Shown here in pieces: positions 26,146 through 35,391 of a stretch of 64,000 nt of DNA. The translations under genes and the position numbers were made by a program. The notes under the pieces are model-generated. The model was not told the origin of the DNA. It did no database searches and saw nothing but the letters and a program-made list of their open reading frames with translations. This stretch comes from Limosilactobacillus sp. WILCCON 0051 (GTDB lineage Bacteria > Bacillota > Bacilli > Lactobacillales > Lactobacillaceae). Positions within the stretch are counted from its first letter, which is position 1. Every line of letters starts with the position of its first letter. The stretch lies in assembly GCF_039955095.1 (NCBI RefSeq), contig NZ_CP154878.1:1860001-1924000 (forward strand). Reading direction: 5' to 3'.

Positions 26146-27378
26146 ATGGTAGCACAAAACTTATCTGAATATACTATTGCTGTTTTAGGAGCCGGAGCGG
26201 TTGGTCGTTCCGTAGCTGCCGACTGTCAATTGGCTGGCAATCATGTCCGCCTGTTCGATTTACCAGAATTTGCCAAAGAGTCGTTAAAAGATATTGATAA
26301 AACCGGCATTGAGATTCAAGGCTTTGAATATAACCGCTATAACTTTAAGCGCAGCGGCATTGCCAAATTCGATCTCGTTTCCGATGATTTAAAAGAAGTC
26401 GTTGCCGGCGCACAGATTATTTTGGTCGCCGTTCCTTCAGTTGGCCACAACGCTTTCTTTGAACAGCTGGTACCACTCTTGGAAGATGGTCAGATCATCC
26501 ATATCATCCCCGACAATTTCGGCAGTCTGCGTTTACGCAAGCAGCTGCGGGAAAAGCGTCCTGAACTCAACGTAATCATTGGCGGCTGGTCAAGTGCGCC
26601 ATATGGTACGCGGATTGTCAAAGAAGCCGGCATTGACACTAAACGGGTATTCTTCCGGTACCGAGCAATCTCTTTGCGGGGAGCCGCCCTGCCTTCGACT
26701 GATCAAGACAAGTTCCTGGAAAGCACGCAGCATATTGGCTGTTTTGATTCGATTACGTTTGGTGATGGTCCAGTTGGCGGCAAGACGGTACTCGACATTG
26801 GCTTTAGCAACGTTAATCCAACCCTGCACTGCCCTGGTACCGTACTGGGCGCTGCCGTGATGGAAAATTACGGACGCGTTTTTGGCGGCAACGACAAGAG
26901 CGACTTTTCAATTTACTCTCATGTTTATACGGAATCAGTTTCTGAAGTTCAATATGCCTTTTATCAAGAAGAAATCAAACTGGCCGAAACGATTGGCGTC
27001 GATATTGCCCGTTATCCAAAAAAGACCTTCTTCTCACGCTCAAATATTTTAGGACCTGAATATATGGGTGATGGGGCCGAGGCGCCATTTGACGATCAGT
27101 TTCCAATGGCATTTGGTACCGGTCCATTTAGTATTCACGATCGCTACGTTACTGAAGATATTCCAGTCGGCTGCCATGTCTATCATGAACTGGGGCAGAA
27201 ATTCGGCGTTGCAACGCCAGTGATTGACAGCATCATCACATTAGGATCCGCGATGGTTGGAACTGACTTTTACCAAACCGGCGTCACGCTTGATGAATTG
27301 GATATCGCGCATCTTAACAAAGACGAACTGCTGGATTACCTGATAAACGGCAACTTTAAGGAGAAGAACAATGGCTAA
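26146..27378 (+). CDS. Octopine/nopaline dehydrogenase-family protein
   Basis: A 410-residue NAD(P)-dependent dehydrogenase-like protein. The Rossmann motif GAGAVGRS is near residue 15. A large C-terminal helical domain follows, of the type found in the NAD/NADP octopine/nopaline dehydrogenase family (NPTLHCPGTVLGAAVMENYG). Such enzymes reductively couple an amino acid with a 2-oxoacid, or oxidise the product. It is the first gene behind the T-box leader and overlaps the racemase gene by eight bases. An amino-acid-derived opine or a D-amino acid may be its substrate; the reaction is not established. Confidence 0.82.
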   Translation: MVAQNLSEYTIAVLGAGAVGRSVAADCQLAGNHVRLFDLPEFAKESLKDIDKTGIEIQGFEYNRYNFKRSGIAKFDLVSDDLKEVVAGAQIILVAVPSVGHNAFFEQLVPLLEDGQIIHIIPDNFGSLRLRKQLREKRPELNVIIGGWSSAPYGTRIVKEAGIDTKRVFFRYRAISLRGAALPSTDQDKFLESTQHIGCFDSITFGDGPVGGKTVLDIGFSNVNPTLHCPGTVLGAAVMENYGRVFGGNDKSDFSIYSHVYTESVSEVQYAFYQEEIKLAETIGVDIARYPKKTFFSRSNILGPEYMGDGAEAPFDDQFPMAFGTGPFSIHDRYVTEDIPVGCHVYHELGQKFGVATPVIDSIITLGSAMVGTDFYQTGVTLDELDIAHLNKDELLDYLINGNFKEKNNG

Positions 27379-28132
27379 TCCATATGGCTACATTAGCTCT
27401 AACAATCAGAATCAATCTGTCTCGCCCAGCGTCAGTCCCATTGCTGGCAACGCAATCGGCATCATCGCCGTCAATCTTGACTATCCCAAGCTCCCAGGCA
27501 ATGTCGCCAATGCTACGACCTTTACCTTTCCAGTTGACTATGAGGTAATCGATCTTGAAATTGAACAACTCTTCGAAAATGATCCGGCGGCAATTGATGT
27601 GATCGTCAATGCAGCCAAAAGACTCGAAGCAAGAGGGGTTAAAGCAATCGTTGGCGCGTGCGGGTACTTTGCCAACTTCCAGCGTCAGGTTCAATCAAGC
27701 GTTCAGGTTCCAGTTATCCTCTCCAGTCTTGCGCAGCTGCCATTGATTTCTCTTAGTCTGCAAGCCAATCAAAAAATCGCCGTACTGGTCGCAGACATTA
27801 ACGGTGCTGATCAAAAGCTTTTGAACAATGTCAACGCTGATGACCATAATGTAATTTTTGTCGATGTTGGCAGTCTACCCGAATTTCACGCGATTCGCTA
27901 TGGACAAACCGTTCTTGATAATGGCGCACTGACTAAAGCATTAATGCAAAAAGCTCAGTCGGTAGTTGCCAATCATCCCGAAGTCGGTGCCATCTTATTG
28001 GAATGCAGTGATCTGCCGCCATATGCTGCGGCGATTCAAGCGGCAGCCAAGCGACCGGTCTTTGATTTCATTACGCTTATTAATTGGCTGCATCAGTCAG
28101 TTTGCCAAAAACCATATTCTGGATTTTTCTAA
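27371..28132 (+). CDS. Asp/Glu racemase-family protein
   Basis: A 253-residue member of the cofactor-independent Asp/Glu/hydantoin racemase family. Two catalytic-type cysteines sit in VGACGYFANFQ and LLECSDLPPYA, the positions used for the two-base mechanism. It lacks the exact murI signature sequences, so an aspartate or other racemase is more likely than the cell-wall glutamate racemase. It is co-transcribed with the dehydrogenase (start inside its last codons, RBS AAGGAG). A T-box that probably senses Asp-tRNA controls both genes. Confidence 0.82.
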   Translation: MANPYGYISSNNQNQSVSPSVSPIAGNAIGIIAVNLDYPKLPGNVANATTFTFPVDYEVIDLEIEQLFENDPAAIDVIVNAAKRLEARGVKAIVGACGYFANFQRQVQSSVQVPVILSSLAQLPLISLSLQANQKIAVLVADINGADQKLLNNVNADDHNVIFVDVGSLPEFHAIRYGQTVLDNGALTKALMQKAQSVVANHPEVGAILLECSDLPPYAAAIQAAAKRPVFDFITLINWLHQSVCQKPYSGFF

Positions 28133-28144
28133 TTTAAAAACAGA

Positions 28145-28180
28145 AAAGAGACATCTTGTTTGAACAGCAGGATGTCTCTT
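28145..28180 (+). terminator. Terminator of the dehydrogenase/racemase operon
   Basis: AAGAGACATC pairs with GATGTCTCTT and is followed by CTTTATT. It lies just after the racemase stop codon. Confidence 0.88.
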
Positions 28181-28310
28181 CTTTATTCAACAATATTTTA
28201 CAGATTCAGCAGATTCGAATAAGCATCCTCCACTGCCAGTACGAGTATTTTTCACTGCCAGCTGTCATGAATTCAGTCGGCGACCATTTTTTCACCGCTA
28301 AGCAGCTGAC

Positions 28311-28653
28311 TTTGTGAAGAAAATCGGGCTTAATCTGGCTGCGGACTCTAAGACTACCTACTATTCGCTGTTTTTTGGCCAATAGTAGGTAGCTGCATAT
28401 TGAATCGCGCCAACTTTACCTACTTATGGCAGTTTTTTTCTAAATAGTAGGTAAAGATGTATATTTGAAGGCTGATTGGGTTAGACCGCCTTTGTGAATT
28501 ACCTACTATTATGATATTTTCGATCAATAGTAGGTAATGTTAGGGACGCCTAACTCAATATACATCGATTTTTACCTACTTATACATCATTTTTTGCTAA
28601 AAGTAGGTAATGCGTTTTTCTTTGGGCGTTTTATGCAAGTTTTTTTGTATAAA
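28311..28653 (-). repeat. Multi-palindrome intergenic element, copy 3
   Basis: Same orientation as copy 2: TTCACAAA complement (28311-28318), H4 (28354-28392), H3 (28416-28454), TTCACAAA complement (28491-28498), H2 (28499-28537), GTTAGGGACGCCTAAC (28539-28554), H1 (28572-28610) and the TATGCA-type hairpin (about 28629-28654). All H palindromes are 39 bp; distances are 62, 83 and 73 bp. In H4 both arms have changed together: outer T-A became C-G, and CTACTT became CTACTATT with the matching AATAGTAG. Confidence 0.93.
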
Positions 28654-28795
28654 AGTCGCATCTGGGACATCTATCATCATTAATGAGCTGATCGTCCATT
28701 ACCGCAATCGATCGCACGACAATATCACAACCTCAGCCATGATGTTTTTGCGTGAGATACCGATACCTCCCGCCAACATCTTAATAGTTTCCAGG

Positions 28796-28930
28796 CCGCT
28801 AGTAAATCCGCCGACGTCTTAACGATTCCCACACTGCTAGTAAATCTGCCGACGTCTCAACGATTCCCACACCGCTAGTAAATCCGCCGACGTCTCAACG
28901 ATTCCCAAGCCGCTAGTAAACGTGCCGGCC
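28796..28930. repeat. 38-bp tandem array
   Basis: Units starting C(C/T)GCTAGTAA lie at 28796, 28834, 28872 and 28910, exactly 38 bp apart, with a degenerate unit before the first. The unit core is CCGCCGACGTCTCAACGATT. The array runs into the 3' end of the thioesterase gene. Confidence 0.92.
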
Positions 28931-29427
28931 TATTCGCAACTCAAATGAGCCAACAAATCGCGCTCCTGCTGACGAACCACGCCCCGCTGCGCACGACGAT
29001 CCTGATAGCCAGCCAGCAGATATTTGGTTTCATCATTATCAGCAATCAATTCATCGTAAACCAATCCTGCCCCTGCTGCCGGTACCACGTAGGTCAAAAA
29101 GCAGGTAAAGCCAACGAAACGCTCGCCTGTCATCAAGTGCTCGCCCAAAACCTTTACGAATACCTCAACTGATCGATGCCCCAGCCCAGTAACCACTGCT
29201 CTGACAATCATGGCATCCTGCAGGTGAAATGGCTTGACGAATTGAACGTGATCCATGGCGGCCGTGACCAAAGTAGCTCTAGCAACCCGCATTGCCGCGA
29301 CTGAAGCCTCTGCATCCACGGCTTCCAGCAGGCGACCGCCAAACAGCGTCCCATGCTCATTCAAGTCACCATTCAAAATCCGATGCGTTGTTTCAATTCG
29401 TGTTTGTTGACAGTTGATTGCAGTCAT
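28930..29427 (-). CDS. Acyl-CoA thioesterase (hotdog fold)
   Basis: A 165-residue YciA/BACH-type hotdog thioesterase that hydrolyses acyl-CoA. The family block LNEHGTLFGGRLLEAVDAEAS is split here by length: the key parts are GTLFGGRLLEAVD (active-site Asp) and TAAMDHVQFVKPF. The start is ATG 29427 after GAGGG, with a GTG just before it. The 38-bp tandem array directly abuts the 3' end. It is convergent with the T-box operon. Confidence 0.88.
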   Translation of the reverse strand: MTAINCQQTRIETTHRILNGDLNEHGTLFGGRLLEAVDAEASVAAMRVARATLVTAAMDHVQFVKPFHLQDAMIVRAVVTGLGHRSVEVFVKVLGEHLMTGERFVGFTCFLTYVVPAAGAGLVYDELIADNDETKYLLAGYQDRRAQRGVVRQQERDLLAHLSCE

Positions 29428-29602
29428 CACAAATCCCTCTTCTCAATTTTATCTGCGTCTTATTCTAACACTACTAGAAATCACCCGCACAGCTGCTTTA
29501 ATTTCCTGATAATATAACGAACCATTCATTCCGACTATCTAAACTGCCCTGCCAATTAAATCAAACCGTCCTATTTCTCTTGCTGGTGCAAAAAGGATGC
29601 AA

Positions 29603-29643
29603 CACAAAAATACCCCCAAGGTTGTGTTGCCAACTTTGGGGAT
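29603..29643 (-). terminator. Terminator after the second apf gene
   Basis: CCCCAAAGTTG and CAACCTTGGGG (minus strand) form a stem followed by TATTTTTG. A second hairpin (CAATGGC/GCCATTG, 29652-29674) lies between it and the gene. Confidence 0.8.
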
Positions 29644-29705
29644 ACGGGTCAATGGCAGAAAATCGCCATTGCTTTTCATTTTATCTAATTTAGTTAAGCT
29701 GATTT

Positions 29706-30536
29706 TTAGTACCAGCCATGAGTCTGCCAGAATTGTTGAGCAGCCGTCCATGAGCCGTAACGACTGGCAACGTAACTGTCAGCAACCTTTTCCTGGTTTT
29801 CAGCTGAGTAGTCGCCATTCAGGTAAGAAGAACTCAATTGGTACTTACCGTAGTATTGACCATTTTGTGCGGTGTAGCTGCCGCCAGATTCTTTGTTGGC
29901 AATCCAAGCCTTAGCAGCTGCTTCGTCGCCACTGACCGTCGAAGTGTAGGACGTGGTCGTAGCCGTAGTAGTCGTGTTGGTGCTGTAAGTGTTGGCACTG
30001 TAAGTAGTTGCTTGAACTTGCGCACTTTGTTGTTGCGCAGCTTGGGCCTGGGCAGCAGCTTGAGAAGCAGCGGCTTGGGATGCGGCAGCTTGAGAAGCAG
30101 CAGCGTCACTGGCAGCCTGAGCAGCGGCAGCATCACTGGCAGCTTGTTCTGCACTGGTATCAGCAGCCGTTGACTGAGCGGCACTGTCAGCAGATTGCGC
30201 CGTGCTGTCTTGTGCCGTAGCCGTGTTTTCAGCCGTAGCACTTGGCAACGTAGCAGCTTGTTCTGAAGTTGCTGAGGATACTTCGCCATCGTCAGCGATA
30301 ACCAGTTTTTGACCAACATAGATCAGGTTCTTGTTAGCGATGTTATTCTTGGATGCCAATTGGTCTACAAAGTCTAAGTTGTGACCCAGCTTAGCGGAAA
30401 TTCCAGACAGCGTGTCGCCGGACTGAACCGTGTAAACCGTGTCGGCATTGGCAGTGATTGCCGTGCCAACCGTGCCCAAAGCTACGGCACCAGCAACGGC
30501 AGCAGAGATTTTAACAGCTTTCTTTGAAATTTTCAT
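29706..30536 (-). CDS. apf2: Apf-like LysM surface protein, copy 2
   Basis: A 276-residue paralogue of the protein at 24763. It has a signal peptide ([20 protein letters not shown]), a LysM domain ([17 protein letters not shown]), then a longer low-complexity linker rich in Ala, Gln and Ser with repeated [15 protein letters not shown] units, and the same C-terminal aggregation-promoting-factor domain ending in [15 protein letters not shown]. The linker length is the main difference between the copies and is prone to slippage. It has its own terminators and the shared upstream blocks. Confidence 0.9.
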   Translation of the reverse strand: MKISKKAVKISAAVAGAVALGTVGTAITANADTVYTVQSGDTLSGISAKLGHNLDFVDQLASKNNIANKNLIYVGQKLVIADDGEVSSATSEQAATLPSATAENTATAQDSTAQSADSAAQSTAADTSAEQAASDAAAAQAASDAAASQAAASQAAASQAAAQAQAAQQQSAQVQATTYSANTYSTNTTTTATTTSYTSTVSGDEAAAKAWIANKESGGSYTAQNGQYYGKYQLSSSYLNGDYSAENQEKVADSYVASRYGSWTAAQQFWQTHGWY

Positions 30537-30587
30537 AAAATAGATTCATCCTTTTTTATCTGTAGTTCAGGTTTTTTGCTCTTTATC

Positions 30588-30693
30588 TTTATCAACGGTG
30601 AATACTATAACCCCTCAGCTTTACCGTGCAATTACCGGAATATCTCAAAAATCGCGAATTCTGTAAAAACGTGTAATGTAATCCGCTTTCATC
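30588..30693 (-). promoter_or_regulatory. Upstream region shared with the first apf gene
   Basis: Counterpart of the region at 25442: TTTATCAACGGTGA at 30588-30601 and TAATGTAATCCGCTTTCATC at 30674-30693, again exactly 86 bp apart. Confidence 0.6.
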
Positions 30694-30825
30694 CATAAAC
30701 TTAGGCTGACCTAAACTCGTTATAAATCGCATTATAATGGTCTTGCATGAATCTGTTTTCACTACAGCCGAAAAATAGCCGATTTTGTAATATTTCAGAG
30801 TAAAAAAATTTTTATTTTTCATAAA

Positions 30826-30867
30826 AAAAGGCCATAAATCCTAAAATTTAGGAATTTATGACCTTGT
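30826..30867 (-). terminator. Terminator of the nrdG-suf operon
   Basis: AAGGTCATAAATTCCTAAA and TTTAGGATTTATGGCCTT (minus strand) form a long stem followed by a T-run. It lies about 200 bp after sufB; 30868-31066 holds no gene. Confidence 0.85.
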
Positions 30868-31066
30868 TTGTGACAATTTTGTAATCTTTAATCGGCATTT
30901 TCAGTGCCAAAATCGTTTATTTTCCATTGATCGACAAATCCAATTCCAGCCTAAAACTATTTTTGACAACCAAACAAGACAAACCTGGCATTGTTTTACG
31001 GTAACCACTTGCCCAGTAATGGCTTGGTTGACGATTCAGCCGTGCAAAATCCTTCTAAATCAAGCC

Positions 31067-32500
31067 CTAACCGACCGAGCCTTCCATTTGAAAGTCAATC
31101 AAACGATTCAATTCCACCGCGTATTCCATTGGCAGCTGCTTGGTGAACGGTTCAATAAAACCCATGACGATCATTTTGGTTGCTTCTTCTTCGCTCAGCC
31201 CACGCGACATTAAATAGTAGAGTTCTTCTTCAGAAACTTTAGATACCTTGGCCTCATGCTCCATCGTTACGTCCCCGACCGCGACTTTATTATATGGAAT
31301 CGTATCTGAACTTGAATCGTCGTCCATGATAATCGTGTCACATTCAACATGCGAGCTTGAGCCGTGCGCGTTTTCATCCATCTTAACCTCGCCGCGATAG
31401 TCACAGATGCCGCCTGCCCGACACAGTGATTTGGAAATAATCGTTGAATGCGTGTGCGGCGCCTGATGAATCATGCGGGCACCGGTATCCTGATCAATCG
31501 GACCATTGGCAAACGCAATCGACAGCATGGTTCCCTTAGCTTCACGCCCCCGCAGATAGATGCTGGGGTACTTCATCGTGACCTTGGAGCCCAGATTACC
31601 GTCAACCCATTCCATCGTAGCCCCGGCTTCGGCTTCAGCACGCTTGGTTTCCAGGCTGTAGACGTTGCTGGACCAATTTTGAATCGTCGTATAGCGGCAA
31701 AAGGCATTGGGATGCACAAACACCTCAACCACGGCCGCATGCAGACTGTCTTCAGAATAGACCGGTGCCGTGCAGCCTTCGACATAGTTAACGCTTGCGC
31801 CATCCTCAACCACGATCAGCGTCCGCTCAAACTGCCCCGTATTTTCGGCATTGATTCTAAAAAAGCTCTGCAGCGGCGCGTCAGCATGCACGCCCTTTGG
31901 TACATAGATAAACGTGCCGCCCGACCAGACCGCTGTATTCAGTGCCGTGAAAATATTGTCATCGGGATGAACCAGCGTCGCGAAATACTGTTTGACGATT
32001 TCGGGATGTTTTTGAACGGCCGTATCCGTATCCATGAAAATGATTCCTTGGCGTGAAAGATCCCGCTTTAGATTGGCATAAACGACCTCTGATTCATACT
32101 GTGCCGTTGCTCCCGCCAGATATTTACGCTCGGCTTCGGGAACGCCCATCTTTTCAAAAGTCGTTTTCATTGCTTGGGGCACGTCATCCCAGCTGCGCGC
32201 CACGTGATCGGTTGGCCGTTGGAAATAGCGCAGCTCATCCAGATTCAGCTGACTCAGATCAGGTCCAAAAGTCGGCAGCTTCATTTGACGATATTGATGG
32301 TAGGCATCCAGACGAATCTTCAGCATCCAGTCCGGCTCATGCTTGCGGCGTGAGATTTCACGAACCGTTTCTTCCGTCAGCCCGACTCCAGTTGAAAAGA
32401 TCGGCTTGACGTCATCATGAAAGCCAAACTGATAGTGCTGGCTGGCAAATTCATGAATTGCTGCCTTGTCTGCTGCCTGTTGGCTTGCTTGATCACTCAT
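31067..32500 (-). CDS. sufB: Fe-S cluster assembly protein SufB
   Basis: A 477-residue scaffold subunit of the SufBCD complex. Typical blocks are [38 protein letters not shown] and [20 protein letters not shown]; the last contains the conserved Cys used in cluster assembly. MSDQASQQ is chosen as start because GGAGG lies six bases upstream; the gene then overlaps sufD by eight bases. It is the last gene of nrdG-sufC-sufD-sufB. The usual sufS and sufU genes between sufD and sufB are absent. Confidence 0.95.
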   Translation of the reverse strand: MSDQASQQAADKAAIHEFASQHYQFGFHDDVKPIFSTGVGLTEETVREISRRKHEPDWMLKIRLDAYHQYRQMKLPTFGPDLSQLNLDELRYFQRPTDHVARSWDDVPQAMKTTFEKMGVPEAERKYLAGATAQYESEVVYANLKRDLSRQGIIFMDTDTAVQKHPEIVKQYFATLVHPDDNIFTALNTAVWSGGTFIYVPKGVHADAPLQSFFRINAENTGQFERTLIVVEDGASVNYVEGCTAPVYSEDSLHAAVVEVFVHPNAFCRYTTIQNWSSNVYSLETKRAEAEAGATMEWVDGNLGSKVTMKYPSIYLRGREAKGTMLSIAFANGPIDQDTGARMIHQAPHTHSTIISKSLCRAGGICDYRGEVKMDENAHGSSSHVECDTIIMDDDSSSDTIPYNKVAVGDVTMEHEAKVSKVSEEELYYLMSRGLSEEEATKMIVMGFIEPFTKQLPMEYAVELNRLIDFQMEGSVG

Positions 32501-33686
32501 GCTTTTCCTCCAATCTTTGCGCCAGTTCATCAACCAGCTTTTCCCGCAGCTTTTGATCCGGGAACTGATTTAAAACCGGCAGTAAAAAGCCCCGCGTCAG
32601 CAGTACCTGCGCGTCATGCTCACTGAGGCCGCGCGATTCCAGATAATAGAGATCATCCGCGTCAACCTTGCCGATACTGGCAGCGTGCCCGGCATTAACG
32701 TCATTTTCTTCAATCAGCAGCACGGGATCCGCCTCGCCTTTGCACTCATCAGAAAGCGTCAGAATGCGGCTCTGCTGTTGCGAGTTGGCGCCATATGCCC
32801 CACGCTCGGTTTTGCCAACTGCATGAAAATTTAAAACAGCCTTATCCTTAGCCACGCCGTTTTGGACGATATTACCGACCGTATGCGGACCATGATTAAG
32901 AATCTGTGTCTGAACGTCTTGGACCTGCTGACCACTGGCAATCGTAACCATTTTGATCTCGGCTGCTCCGCCTTGACCATCCAGATTGGCATAAAAATCG
33001 GTCGTCAAATCATGCTCATCAAACAAGGCCAGATACATATTCAAAACTGAATGCTGTGCTTGATAGGCCCTGACTGCCTGATGATTCTGCACAGCCGAAA
33101 AGCGGTTGGACTGATAGTAGTCGACCCGCGCGCCATCGCCTAAAAGCAGTTCCGTGCCAAAATAAGCCGGCTGTCTGCCCGTGGCGGTTTGATGCTCGAC
33201 AATGGCTGCCTGGGCACCGGCACCGACGATCACCAGATTATGATAGTTCGGCAATGAACAGTCAACGGTCAGTTCAATAGGTTCTTTGACGATCGTGCCA
33301 TCTGGAATATAAATGAAGCGGCCGCCATTCAGCAAGGCCAGGTGCATGGCATTAAGCTGACTGTCCTGCCATGAGATCGCCTTTTCCATCAGATTTTCCT
33401 GCAGCAATTCAGGATAGGCATTGGCAGCGGTAAACAAAGGCAGATTAACCCAGCCAGTCGTGTGCAAGCCGGCAGCTTTAACCTGATCAGCATTTGTCTG
33501 CTCGCCAACTGATTGCTCTAGCTGGGCGAGACTGGGATTTGCCAGCCAGGCAGCCATGATTTTTTCCGCGGCTGGCGTGCTTTTGAACCGTTCTTGAAGC
33601 AAAACCGCCAATTGTCTTTTTTTCATCAGCCAGTCTGGTGCATTCACACAGCTGGCCATCACTTGACTTAAAAGTTGTTGATTCAT
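32493..33686 (-). CDS. sufD: Fe-S cluster assembly protein SufD
   Basis: A 397-residue partner of SufB in the SufBC2D scaffold. It shows the SufB/SufD beta-helix core ([20 protein letters not shown]) and the C-terminal block [20 protein letters not shown], then [16 protein letters not shown]. Its ATG overlaps the sufC stop (ATGA) and its 3' end overlaps sufB, so the three genes are translationally coupled. Confidence 0.94.
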   Translation of the reverse strand: MNQQLLSQVMASCVNAPDWLMKKRQLAVLLQERFKSTPAAEKIMAAWLANPSLAQLEQSVGEQTNADQVKAAGLHTTGWVNLPLFTAANAYPELLQENLMEKAISWQDSQLNAMHLALLNGGRFIYIPDGTIVKEPIELTVDCSLPNYHNLVIVGAGAQAAIVEHQTATGRQPAYFGTELLLGDGARVDYYQSNRFSAVQNHQAVRAYQAQHSVLNMYLALFDEHDLTTDFYANLDGQGGAAEIKMVTIASGQQVQDVQTQILNHGPHTVGNIVQNGVAKDKAVLNFHAVGKTERGAYGANSQQQSRILTLSDECKGEADPVLLIEENDVNAGHAASIGKVDADDLYYLESRGLSEHDAQVLLTRGFLLPVLNQFPDQKLREKLVDELAQRLEEKHE

Positions 33687-34450
33687 TCGCTCACGCCATT
33701 TCTTCTGATCTGTTCGTACTTGGCATAGCCGTCTGCTTCCAGCTCGTCAGCCAGTTCCGGTCCCGCCGTCTTGACGATCTGACCATCCACCATGACGTGA
33801 ATCTTGTCTGGCGTAACGTACTCCAGCAGCCGCTCATAATGAGTGATCAATAACGCACTGAACTTAGGCCCGCGCAGATGATTGATCCCTTTGGCTACGA
33901 TTCGCAGCGCGTCAATATCCAGCCCCGAGTCGATCTCATCTAAAATCGCCAGTTTAGGCTGCAGCATCAGCATCTGCAATACTTCATTGCGCTTCTTCTC
34001 CCCACCGGAAAAGCCCACGTTTAAATACCGATCAGTAATATCAGCGGGCATTTCCAGCAGCGCCATGTTTTCTTGCAGGCGTTGAATAAACTGCAGCACT
34101 GGCAATGGATCATCTTCAGGACGCTGAGCATTGATTGCCGTGCGGATAAAATCAGCATTGTTGACTCCTTGAATCTCGGCCGGATACTGCATCCCCAAAA
34201 ACATTCCCAGTCTGGCGCGTTCGTTGACTGGCAGACTCAAGACGTCCTGACCATCAAACTCTACCGTACCTTGCGTAACCTCATAGGCCGGATAGCCCAT
34301 GATCGTTTCTGACAGCGTTGACTTTCCCGTGCCATTGGGACCCATGATGGCATGAATCTCACCGGTTGGCACCGTTAGATCAACGCCTTTTAAGATTTCT
34401 TCGCCGGTTTCTTTGATAATGGCATGCAGATGATTGATTTTTAATGTCAT
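33683..34450 (-). CDS. sufC: Fe-S assembly ATPase SufC
   Basis: A 255-residue ABC-type ATPase that energises SufBD. Walker A is GPNGTGKST, the signature is GFSGGEKKR, and Walker B is LAILDEIDSGLD. It starts 14 bp after nrdG with a GAGG-type ribosome site, so nrdG and the suf genes are very probably one transcript. Confidence 0.96.
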   Translation of the reverse strand: MTLKINHLHAIIKETGEEILKGVDLTVPTGEIHAIMGPNGTGKSTLSETIMGYPAYEVTQGTVEFDGQDVLSLPVNERARLGMFLGMQYPAEIQGVNNADFIRTAINAQRPEDDPLPVLQFIQRLQENMALLEMPADITDRYLNVGFSGGEKKRNEVLQMLMLQPKLAILDEIDSGLDIDALRIVAKGINHLRGPKFSALLITHYERLLEYVTPDKIHVMVDGQIVKTAGPELADELEADGYAKYEQIRRNGVSE

Positions 34451-34463
34451 GATGGCCTCTTTT

Positions 34464-35051
34464 CTAGTGAACCAGCTTATCCCAGATAACGACTTGGTTG
34501 GCTTTTAATGATTTCTGCACGTCAATGATGCGCTGGTTGGCACTGCCCCGAAACTGCAGCGTCAAATCCTTTTGCCCTTCTAAAAAGCGACCGTCAACCA
34601 AAATATCGATCAGGCTCAGCATTTCCAGTTTGTCATATGATTCCTGCTGCAGCTCTTCCCAAGTGTAGCCCGACCATGACCAGATATCTTTGGTATGGCC
34701 AAACTCCTTGCGCACGCGCTTGATGATCTTTAAGCAGACCTGGGTGTTCAAGAATGGTTCCCCGCCCAACAGCGTCAGTCCTTGAACATAGTCATGATCC
34801 AAGTCTTCAATGATCTGATCTTCCAGTTCCTGTGAATAGGGCTGACCATAGTGAAAGTTTTGCGCGGCCTTGTTGTAGCAGCCAGGACAGTTGAACAGGC
34901 AGCCGCTGACGTAAAGACTGCAGCGCACCCCTTCACCATCGACAAAGTTAAATGGCTTGTAGTCGGCAATGTATTGTAAGGAATGATCCTCGGCCAGCCA
35001 TTCCTTGGGTTTAGGATTCTTGGGGAGTCTGATTGGACGTTCTTTTGTCAT
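34464..35051 (-). CDS. nrdG: Anaerobic ribonucleotide reductase activating protein
   Basis: A 195-residue radical-SAM enzyme that installs the glycyl radical on NrdD. The 4Fe-4S motif is in YVSGCLFNCPGCYN, and GLTLLGGEPF is the SAM-binding block. It follows nrdD by 340 bp, with a hairpin between them, and precedes sufC by 14 bp. The iron-sulfur requirement of NrdG offers a reason for linkage to suf. Confidence 0.95.
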   Translation of the reverse strand: MTKERPIRLPKNPKPKEWLAEDHSLQYIADYKPFNFVDGEGVRCSLYVSGCLFNCPGCYNKAAQNFHYGQPYSQELEDQIIEDLDHDYVQGLTLLGGEPFLNTQVCLKIIKRVRKEFGHTKDIWSWSGYTWEELQQESYDKLEMLSLIDILVDGRFLEGQKDLTLQFRGSANQRIIDVQKSLKANQVVIWDKLVH

Positions 35052-35076
35052 GCATATCTTCCTTTCTAAAGCAATA

Positions 35077-35111
35077 AAGGCCCGACGTTCGGTCTAGCCG
35101 AATGCGGACCC
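35077..35111 (-). terminator. Hairpin between nrdD and nrdG
   Basis: GGTCCGCATTCGG and CCGAACGTCGGGCC (minus strand) form an imperfect stem followed by TTTATTG. It is a weak terminator or attenuator, so nrdG-suf may be only partly co-transcribed with nrdD. Confidence 0.55.
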
Positions 35112-35218
35112 TTAGCGGTATTCACGAGTTGTTTAATTTTGATTGAAACGCCGAAGCTTAAGGTGGCGTCGTTTTAAGTCAGTAATATTTTCCAGCCATG
35201 CTGATCATTGAACCAGTC

Positions 35219-35264
35219 GCTGCGTGTTTTTTAAATTGCGGGCTGCGTGGTCTTTAAATTGCGG
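35219..35264. repeat. 23-bp direct repeat in the nrdD-nrdG gap
   Basis: GCTGCGTG(T/G)T(T/C)TTTAAATTGCGG occurs twice in tandem, at 35219 and 35242. The rest of 35112-35391 shows no gene. Confidence 0.75.
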
Positions 35265-35391
35265 GCGCCGAATTTTCCAAGACACGGATTCAGCACTTTG
35301 ATTTTTAAAATGCAGACGCAGCACCTTGGCTAAAGCCGAGCTGAGCATTTTGCCGGCTGCTTAGGATGCTGAACCAGACGCTGGCAGCCTG

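Noticed and set aside
26590..26829. Minus-strand frame inside the dehydrogenase gene
   Set aside because: It is a shadow of the real gene with no ribosome site.
29838..30319. Long open frames opposite or across the second apf gene
   Set aside because: They are shadows of the Ala/Gln/Ser-rich linker in other frames.
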